Shown here: positions 1 to 3,920 of the stretch, in pieces
Layout: each line of letters begins with the position of its first letter
Numbering within the stretch: the first letter of the stretch is position 1
NCBI GenBank assembly: GCA_910579335.1
Contig: CAJTUQ010000102.1
Span: 1-5,008, forward strand
Direction: 5' to 3'
DNA from: an uncultured Dorea sp.
Lineage (GTDB): Bacteria > Bacillota > Clostridia > Lachnospirales > Lachnospiraceae
DNA: 5,008 nt
Made by a program: the position numbers and the translations under genes
Notes under the pieces: generated by a model
Databases searched by the model: none
What the model was told of the DNA's origin: nothing
The model's input: the letters and a program-made list of their open reading frames with translations, nothing else

Positions 1-198
1 TAAGTAACCATCCTTTAAGTCAGCCTTTATGTCCTCCTTGGCGTAACCCGGAAGCTCCATCTCAATCATATAGTTCCCATCCTTATCGTGGATGTCCGTC
101 TTCATAATCTGTGTCGATGAATTTCCGAAAGAGCGTGTAAAAAACGGGTCCTTGAACATCTCGTCGAATAAATTGTAATTTCTGTTTGCTAATAACAT
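1..198 (-). CDS. Hsp20/alpha-crystallin family small heat shock protein (N-terminal part, cut by window edge)
   Basis: The 66 visible residues begin MLLANRNYNLFDEMF and lead into the start of an alpha-crystallin domain at about residue 30. There, TDIHDKDGNYMIEMELPGY is the characteristic opening strand pair and ELPG(Y/V) motif of bacterial Hsp20 proteins. These proteins are ATP-independent cytoplasmic holdases that bind unfolding proteins during stress. The rest of the alpha-crystallin domain and the C-terminal IxI tail lie beyond position 1, so completeness cannot be judged. The ATG at 198 is chosen because AAGGAGG (207-213) sits 8 nt upstream. The gene is monocistronic at its 5' end, with its own promoter and a CIRCE operator about 100-140 nt upstream, which implies HrcA-controlled heat-shock expression. 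Family assignment is firm; the individual member (for example hsp18) is not resolved. Confidence 0.93.
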   Translation of the reverse strand, partial: MLLANRNYNLFDEMFKDPFFTRSFGNSSTQIMKTDIHDKDGNYMIEMELPGYAKEDIKADLKDGYL

Positions 199-239
199 AA
201 ATCATACCTCCTTAAAATTGCCTTTGCGGTAATTATATT

Positions 240-271
240 ATTTCCCTAAACTTGAAGGTTTATCGGGAAAT
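240..271 (-). promoter_or_regulatory. Stable hairpin in the hsp20 5' leader
   Basis: In the minus-strand transcript ATTTCCC (271-265) pairs perfectly with GGGAAAT (246-240). Inside it TAAAC (262-258) pairs with GTTTA (251-247), closing a CTTCAA loop. Only a 2-nt GA bulge (264-263) interrupts the 12-bp stem. It lies in the untranslated leader about 27 nt upstream of the Shine-Dalgarno. It has no T tract, so it is not a terminator. It could stabilise the mRNA or be part of a thermo-responsive leader, as known for many small heat shock genes. The structure is visible; its role is inference. Confidence 0.6.
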
Positions 272-296
272 GTTTGTTGTTTTATTTGCTATATAT

Positions 297-327
297 ATTA
301 TATAACACATATTGTTAGCAATGTAAA
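297..327 (-). promoter_or_regulatory. Sigma-A promoter of hsp20
   Basis: On the minus strand a -35 TTTACA (327-322) is followed after 17 nt by TATATA (304-299). A TATAAT two bases further (302-297) gives a 19-nt spacer. Transcription would start near 290, giving a leader of about 90 nt. The -35 hexamer straddles the CIRCE spacer and its promoter-proximal arm, so HrcA bound there would directly block RNA polymerase. Confidence 0.7.
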
Positions 328-341
328 GAGGTGAGTGCTAA
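315..341 (-). promoter_or_regulatory. CIRCE operator (HrcA binding site), one arm degenerate
   Basis: Read on the minus strand, the arms are TTAGCACTC (341-333) and CATTGCTAA (323-315), separated by exactly 9 nt. The CIRCE consensus is TTAGCACTC-N9-GAGTGCTAA. The first arm matches 9/9 and the second 7/9. CIRCE is the operator of the heat-shock repressor HrcA in Firmicutes, classically at groESL and the hrcA-grpE-dnaK operon. Position over the -35 of the hsp20 promoter supports a genuine operator. Confidence 0.88.
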
Positions 342-406
342 TTTTTTTAAAAATTTTTTCTGACGGGTATTCAAGAGCAGGAAAAGCATATATACTGCAA
401 TGAAGG

Positions 407-1309
407 TTACTTGTTTTGATATACGATTTCTGTATATTGCTTTGCCATAATGCCAGTATCCATTGCATAAAATGTTTCCAGAGGGCTGTCTTCGCTGTTT
501 TCCCCGCATTCATATAGATTTCGCGCATAAGTTCTGCCGCCGTCGGGGGTTTGCTTCACTGTTTCCACGAGAATGTAGGAGGTTCCTTTTTCTGTGGTCA
601 GTTTGGAAGGCAGATTTCCGGGTGTAAAATCCTCCTGCTTTATAACTTGATGTTCCTCGTTCATCTGGAAAAGAGAGATTTTAACTGGTTTATACATGGC
701 AAGAAAGCGGACGGTTACGGATGTTTTGTCCGTTTTTAACTCCCGGCCTTCCAAATATTTTATCTGGTCGTCAGCGGACACCGACATCATTTCGCCTTCG
801 CCGTGCTCCGTATCCGTACTGACACCGCTGCCGGGAACAGCATATATTTTCCCGTCCGGCGTCTGATATACACGATTTACATGGTAGGCGACAGTCTTTG
901 GCGAGGCTGGCGGAGCCGTATAGATGGCTGCCGAGAGATTGCTCTCGTTTCCTTGGTCTGACACCAAAAATTCTGTTTTGGAATCACAGATTTCGTCGCT
1001 ATAGGACGTATGATGGTAAGAAAATCCATCTTTATCTGTCCAAATCGGGGCGAAAAAGCTGATACCCTTAACGTCTTTAAAATCCGCCTCCCAGTCGGAG
1101 ACATCGCTGCTGTTATGCCGGTTTATTTTGGCGTATAAAGGGTTTGGAGAAAAATCCAGTGTATCGTCGGTAATAAAGACTCCAATCAAGATATCCTGTG
1201 AATCATTCTCTGCGCCTTTCACTGCAAGAGAGCATCCGCCAAGTGATGGTATAAGCGTAATGGTCATGGAAAGCGTTAATATAGCCGTAATGATTTTCCT
1301 AAGTTTCAT
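407..1309 (-). CDS. Secreted lipoprotein of unknown function, third gene of the DUF2975-like/XRE operon
   Basis: This is a 300-aa protein with a classical lipoprotein signal peptide: basic MKLRK start, hydrophobic stretch at residues 6-22, and lipobox LGGC with the lipidated cysteine at residue 26. It should be anchored to the outer face of the membrane. The mature part is hydrophilic, without further membrane segments. It contains a twice-used motif, QTPDG followed by YA, at residues 149-156 and 253-262, suggesting two related beta-rich subdomains. I recognise no enzyme motif and assign no function. The ATG at 1309 is preferred over an in-frame TTG at 1324, because GAGGAGG lies just upstream of the ATG, although the spacing is short (about 3 nt). 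The start overlaps the end of the regulator gene by 11 nt, implying translational coupling. No convincing GC-rich terminator follows; an AT-only T7-A5-T6 dyad lies at 342-359. Confidence 0.82.
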   Translation of the reverse strand: MKLRKIITAILTLSMTITLIPSLGGCSLAVKGAENDSQDILIGVFITDDTLDFSPNPLYAKINRHNSSDVSDWEADFKDVKGISFFAPIWTDKDGFSYHHTSYSDEICDSKTEFLVSDQGNESNLSAAIYTAPPASPKTVAYHVNRVYQTPDGKIYAVPGSGVSTDTEHGEGEMMSVSADDQIKYLEGRELKTDKTSVTVRFLAMYKPVKISLFQMNEEHQVIKQEDFTPGNLPSKLTTEKGTSYILVETVKQTPDGGRTYARNLYECGENSEDSPLETFYAMDTGIMAKQYTEIVYQNK

Positions 1310-1529
1310 AGTCCTCCTCTTCAAGTATTCCGTCGAATTTTAAAATATCCCCGACGTCGCAGTTAAGGTAGTAACAGATCCGGTTGATGGTGTGGAAGCG
1401 TACGCCCTTGGCCTTGCCGCTTCGCAGTACGGAAAGATTTGCCTCCGTGATATTTACCAGTTTACAGAGTTCCTTAGATGTCATGCCGCGCTTTTTTAAT
1501 ACTTCTTCAAGACATACTTTTATACCCAT
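1299..1529 (-). CDS. Small Cro/C1-type (XRE) helix-turn-helix regulator, YozG-like
   Basis: This 76-aa protein is almost entirely one DNA-binding domain. Residues 6-25 form helices 1-2 (LEEVLKKRGMTSKELCKLVN). ITEANLSVLRSGKAKGVRF (27-45) is the recognition helix with the typical ANLS..R.GKAKGVRF signature of this subgroup, and TINRICYYLNCDVGDIL (47-63) closes the fold. The ATG at 1529 is chosen because AAGGAGG precedes it by 5 nt; a longer frame from 1556 would start inside the upstream gene. The gene starts 10 nt after the membrane protein stop, and its end overlaps the lipoprotein start. Families of this type are commonly encoded directly beside a DUF2975 membrane protein, as in the Bacillus YoaS/YozG pair. 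It is the obvious candidate to bind the paired dyads at the operon promoter; that link is inference. Confidence 0.9.
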   Translation of the reverse strand: MGIKVCLEEVLKKRGMTSKELCKLVNITEANLSVLRSGKAKGVRFHTINRICYYLNCDVGDILKFDGILEEEDYET

Positions 1530-1539
1530 GTGCGCCTCC

Positions 1540-2418
1540 TTATATGAACAAATCATTGTCCCGCTTTAGCTTTTGGTTTTCACGGATATATTTCGTTGTC
1601 AGCAGCACGGCCAAAACAAATGCAATGGAATATATGGGGATGGACACTACCATGTTGATTTGGCGCAGGCTTTGATGGAACAATAATTGAAGAATATTAA
1701 AAATCATGCCGGACACTACGGCTATAATCAGCGACTTTGTGCAAAGGGAGGCAAGCTTTTCCATTGCGGCGGCGGACGCATCGGAATAGCGGTCTAAAAG
1801 CAGCTCGTTCAGGGAACGGATACTGGTAAATAAGATGAAGACGGCAAGAACATACGGTATAATATTTGTGATGCACTGCAGAATCAAAAAGACATATGAA
1901 GTTGTCAGATTGATGTCCTCGTTACCGGCGGCCTCTTTCAGGTTTTGAAAGGACAGGGACAGATTTTCAAAGCCTTCGGTCAGTATGGCATAAAAGAATA
2001 AGAAAATTACGGCGCCAAGCAGAGTCCTCAGCCAGAGCTTAAGCCGTTCTGTATCCGCTAAGCTGCACTCTTCTAATATCCTGAGGATAACGTATCCAAA
2101 AAATACGGAATAAAAGGTGCTTCCAAGCAGTATCTTTCCTGTGCCCGGAACGCTGCTTTTTAGTAATCCCGGATTAATCATATAGTAAATGACTGCAAAA
2201 AGCATAATACTCAACACAGGAAGAAAGAAATCTGATTTTAAAAGTTTTTTTCTTTTCTTTAAATACAAGAAAAGCAGGCACGGAGTAAGACAAATCAAAA
2301 TATAGAATAGAATGGCTGAAATATTGCATGCCGTGCTGTGCAATGAAAGTTTCCGCAGTCCCCATCCGAGCTGTTCGAATGGAAATGTAATGATATATGA
2401 AAAAATTCTTGAGTGCAT
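1540..2418 (-). CDS. Polytopic membrane protein with a DUF2975-like C-terminal half
   Basis: The 292-aa protein has about seven hydrophobic segments, roughly at residues 31-53, 64-82, 97-115, 130-147, 173-199, 228-247 and 256-275. The C-terminal half follows the DUF2975 pattern: a membrane span, then SLNELLLDRYSDASAAAMEKL before the next spans, ending in KYIRENQKLKRDNDLFI. That ending resembles the family's basic/acidic 'E..L..ENDLTI' tail. DUF2975 proteins are usually about 150-190 aa with four spans, so this one carries an extra hydrophobic N-terminal portion. The molecular function of the family is unknown. The start at 2418 has AGGAGG (2425-2430) at 6 nt. It is the first gene of the operon, 10 nt upstream of the XRE regulator. 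A membrane partner of the regulator, for example a sensor or a target for repression, is plausible but unproven. Confidence 0.8.
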   Translation of the reverse strand: MHSRIFSYIITFPFEQLGWGLRKLSLHSTACNISAILFYILICLTPCLLFLYLKKRKKLLKSDFFLPVLSIMLFAVIYYMINPGLLKSSVPGTGKILLGSTFYSVFFGYVILRILEECSLADTERLKLWLRTLLGAVIFLFFYAILTEGFENLSLSFQNLKEAAGNEDINLTTSYVFLILQCITNIIPYVLAVFILFTSIRSLNELLLDRYSDASAAAMEKLASLCTKSLIIAVVSGMIFNILQLLFHQSLRQINMVVSIPIYSIAFVLAVLLTTKYIRENQKLKRDNDLFI

Positions 2419-2440
2419 ATCATCCCTCCTAGCAAATATA

Positions 2441-2459
2441 ATTATTGTTTTGCGATAAT
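2441..2459. promoter_or_regulatory. Operator-like dyad 2, just downstream of the membrane-operon start point
   Basis: The plus strand reads ATTATTG, 5 nt, CGATAAT: a 19-bp imperfect palindrome with one mismatched pair per arm. It covers about +4 to +22 of the predicted minus-strand transcript. Its 14 arm bases are identical to those of dyad 1 (2483-2501) read on the opposite strand, while the spacers differ. Centre-to-centre distance to dyad 1 is 42 bp. A repressor bound here would act as a roadblock. Confidence 0.65.
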
Positions 2460-2469
2460 TTATAATTTT

Positions 2470-2497
2470 ATTGTAACAGAAAATTATCGTTTGTCAA
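2470..2497 (-). promoter_or_regulatory. Sigma-A promoter of the membrane protein/XRE/lipoprotein operon
   Basis: On the minus strand a perfect -35 TTGACA (2497-2492) and a -10 TACAAT (2475-2470) are separated by 16 nt. Transcription should start near 2463, about 45 nt before the first ATG. The -35 hexamer lies in the spacer and inner arm of dyad 1, so occupancy there would exclude RNA polymerase. Confidence 0.8.
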
Positions 2498-2501
2498 TAA
2501 T
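2483..2501. promoter_or_regulatory. Operator-like dyad 1 over the membrane-operon -35
   Basis: The plus strand reads ATTATCG, 5 nt, CAATAAT. The dyad extends to 10-bp arms with flanking AAA/TTT (2480-2504), 9 of 10 positions being complementary. It overlaps the TTGACA -35 of the minus-strand operon and ends 26 nt before the -35 of the divergent ssrA promoter. It pairs with the near-identical dyad at 2441-2459. The likely ligand is the XRE regulator encoded in the operon; this is inferred from position and symmetry. Confidence 0.65.
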
Positions 2502-2527
2502 TTTTATCGATGTTATGTCTTGTATGC

Positions 2528-2556
2528 TTGACAAGGAGAAAAAACCTTCATATAAT
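2528..2556 (+). promoter_or_regulatory. Consensus sigma-A promoter of ssrA
   Basis: A perfect TTGACA (2528-2533) and a perfect TATAAT (2551-2556) are spaced by exactly 17 nt. Such an ideal promoter fits an abundant stable RNA. The start point would be near 2563, leaving a 5' leader of about 62 nt that RNase P would remove at 2624/2625. AT-rich sequence upstream (2460-2510) could act as an UP element. Confidence 0.9.
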
Positions 2557-2624
2557 AATATTGAACTTCAAGGATACCTGATTGAAGAACTGTCTGCAGA
2601 CCAGTTGTATCAGCATATGAATCA

Positions 2625-2974
2625 GGGCTTGTACTGGTTTCGACGGGGGTTTGGAAGTTGGAGAAGCCATCCGTAGCGGGACACTACGTTAAAAGTTCCA
2701 ATTAAATATAAACGCAGACAATAGAGAATTAGCGTACGCTGCCTAATTAAAGGCGGCAGTCGGCCTTAGGTCATCCGCTGCTTAAGATACCGGCTTCATT
2801 AAGGCGGAGCACTTCGTTCCCAAAGCTTTGAGGGAATGGAAGAATCTATGAAGCTACTGAAACTGGCAGCCTGTCATTAGGCGGCCGGCGGAGGGAATGA
2901 TCGTATAATGACTGTGATGGGAGATGCTTCGATGGATGGGCTTTCGGACGCGGGTTCGATTCCCGCCAGGTCCA
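2625..2974 (+). ncRNA. ssrA: tmRNA (transfer-messenger RNA)
   Basis: This RNA is charged with alanine and, with SmpB, rescues stalled ribosomes by adding a degradation tag. The 5' strand GGGCTTG (2625-2631) pairs with CAGGTCC (2967-2973) as a 7-bp acceptor stem with two G-U pairs, and A2974 is the discriminator. The conserved GGTTTCGACGGGG follows the 5' strand. The T arm is GCGGG-TTCGATT-CCCGC (2950-2966). A long P2 helix pairs AAGCCATCC (2664-2672) with GGAT/GGCTT (2934-2943), with one bulged G. PK1 is visible: CGTAG/CTACG (2672-2676, 2684-2688) interlocked with GGGAC/GTTCC (2678-2682, 2695-2699). The tag frame follows at 2714. The 350-nt length is usual for one-piece tmRNA. The 3' CCA is not encoded (CTT follows the discriminator), so it must be added by CCA-transferase. 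smpB is not adjacent within the window. Confidence 0.97.
2714..2746 (+). other. tmRNA proteolysis-tag reading frame (ADNRELAYAA, stop TAA)
   Basis: This stretch inside ssrA encodes the peptide appended to stalled nascent chains. The resume codon is taken as GCA at 2714-2716, about 15 nt after PK1, and the frame runs to TAA at 2744-2746. The preceding AAC could in principle be the resume codon, giving an extra Asn, but alanine matches the usual first residue. The AA terminus is the protease-recognition end; the penultimate context is AYAA rather than the more familiar ALAA. Confidence 0.85.
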
Positions 2975-3052
2975 CTTAAACGCAAGAAGCCGAACTCTGC
3001 ATATAAATGGTTATATACAGAAATACGTTTTGCTTAGTGCATTGGCGAAGGG

Positions 3053-3077
3053 AAAGACAGCAGATGCTGTCTTTTTT
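3053..3077 (+). terminator. Intrinsic terminator of ssrA
   Basis: AAAGACAGC pairs with GCTGTCTTT (a 9-bp stem closing a 4-nt loop) and runs into six Ts (3072-3077). It ends the ssrA transcript about 80 nt beyond the mature 3' end, so a 3' trailer must be trimmed. The trailer (2975-3052) contains no gene; a weaker hairpin without a T tract occupies 2997-3020. Confidence 0.9.
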
Positions 3078-3085
3078 GCATGCTT

Positions 3086-3113
3086 TTGAATATCAGCGAA
3101 GATATGGTACAAT
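3086..3113 (+). promoter_or_regulatory. Promoter of the two-component operon (extended -10)
   Basis: TTGAAT (3086-3091) is followed after 16 nt by TACAAT (3108-3113). A TG one base before the -10 makes it an extended -10. Transcription would begin near 3120, leaving a leader of about 120 nt before the response regulator. A 12-bp perfect palindrome (3127-3138) lies just downstream. The leader also has a small GACGC-TGCG-GCGTC hairpin (3170-3183) without a T tract. Confidence 0.65.
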
Positions 3114-3126
3114 AATCACAGAAAGA

Positions 3127-3138
3127 ACATAATTATGT
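3127..3138. promoter_or_regulatory. Perfect 12-bp palindrome near the two-component operon start point
   Basis: ACATAATTATGT is self-complementary over its full length and falls at about +7 to +18 of the predicted transcript. Its position would suit a repressor or autoregulation site. AT-rich palindromes of this length can arise by chance, so functional status is uncertain. Confidence 0.35.
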
Positions 3139-3239
3139 GATATGATGTCAAGGTCAAAGAAAGCAGAGCGACGCTGCGGCGTCAAAGAGCTGAAAGTTTC
3201 AGTATTCCAAAGATTTTATATAGATGCGGAGGTTGGGAT

Positions 3240-3920
3240 ATGGATAAGATAAAAATTCTTGTTGTGGATGATGAGAGCAGAATGCGGAAACTTGTGCGTG
3301 ATTTCCTTGAGAGACAGGGATTCCAAGTGCTTGAGGCGGAGGATGGGCTGAAGGCAATGGAAATTTTTTATGATGACAAGGATATTTCACTGATAATTCT
3401 TGATGTGATGATGCCGAAGATGGACGGATGGCAAGTGTGCCGCGAAGTAAGGCAGTCCTCAAAGATTCCGGTTATTATGCTGACAGCGCGTTCGGAGGAG
3501 CGGGATGAACTGCAGGGATTTGAACTTGGAGTGGACGAGTATATTTCCAAGCCCTTCAGCCCGAAGATTTTAGTGGCAAGAGTGGAGGCGATTCTTCGCA
3601 GAAGCAATGTGCTGAACCCGGAGGAGATTAGTGACGCAGGAGGAATTACGATTGACAAAGCGGCCCACCAGGTGACGATAGACGGAAAGGGAGTCGAACT
3701 CAGTTATAAAGAGTTCGAGCTTTTGGCCTATTTTGTGGAAAATCAAGGAATCGCATTGTCTAGGGAGAAAATACTGAACAATGTATGGAATTATGATTAT
3801 TTCGGCGATGCGAGGACGATTGATACGCATGTGAAGAAGCTTCGCAGCAAGATGGGTGAAAAGGGGAATTATATTAAAACTATCTGGGGCATGGGATACA
3901 AATTTGAGGTGGATAATTGA
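3240..3920 (+). CDS. OmpR/PhoB-family response regulator
   Basis: This 226-aa two-domain transcription factor is complete. The receiver domain (residues 4-118) has the acidic pair D10/D11, phospho-acceptor D55 in LIILDVMMPKMDG, the switch threonine T82 in MLTAR, and K104 in SKPF. A winged-helix DNA-binding domain (about 130-224) carries the family landmarks LSYKEFELLAYFVEN, SREKILNNVW and the RTIDTHVKKLRSKMG recognition region, ending IWGMGYKFE. All catalytic residues are present. The ATG at 3240 has GGAGG (3228-3232) at 7 nt. The stop codon TGA overlaps the ATG of the next gene by one base, so it is co-translated with its cognate kinase. The regulon cannot be told from sequence; the order regulator-kinase and the architecture are those of PhoP/VanR-like systems. 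Confidence 0.96.
   Translation: MDKIKILVVDDESRMRKLVRDFLERQGFQVLEAEDGLKAMEIFYDDKDISLIILDVMMPKMDGWQVCREVRQSSKIPVIMLTARSEERDELQGFELGVDEYISKPFSPKILVARVEAILRRSNVLNPEEISDAGGITIDKAAHQVTIDGKGVELSYKEFELLAYFVENQGIALSREKILNNVWNYDYFGDARTIDTHVKKLRSKMGEKGNYIKTIWGMGYKFEVDN

Noticed and set aside
342..359. T7-A5-T6 stretch as a terminator of the lipoprotein operon
   Set aside because: It is a pure AT dyad with no GC stem. Read on the minus strand it gives A/T runs on both sides but no stable hairpin, so termination here is not supported.
877..1104. Minus-strand 75-codon open frame within the lipoprotein gene
   Set aside because: It is an out-of-frame shadow of the lipoprotein, with no ribosome binding site and no recognisable composition.
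407..1324. TTG start at 1324 for the lipoprotein
   Set aside because: It would encode the Shine-Dalgarno itself as Lys-Arg-Arg. The ATG at 1309 follows GAGGAGG and gives a normal signal peptide.
1299..1556. Longer start for the XRE regulator at 1556
   Set aside because: That ATG lies inside the 3' end of the membrane protein gene without a ribosome binding site; AAGGAGG positions translation at 1529.
2413..2676. Plus-strand 87-codon open frame running into the tmRNA 5' region
   Set aside because: It covers the divergent promoters, both operator dyads and the first part of ssrA. It has no ribosome binding site and no recognisable protein, so it is chance coding.
3170..3183. GACGC-TGCG-GCGTC hairpin as a terminator or attenuator
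   Set aside because: There is no T tract after the stem and the stem is only 5 bp, so it is not an intrinsic terminator.
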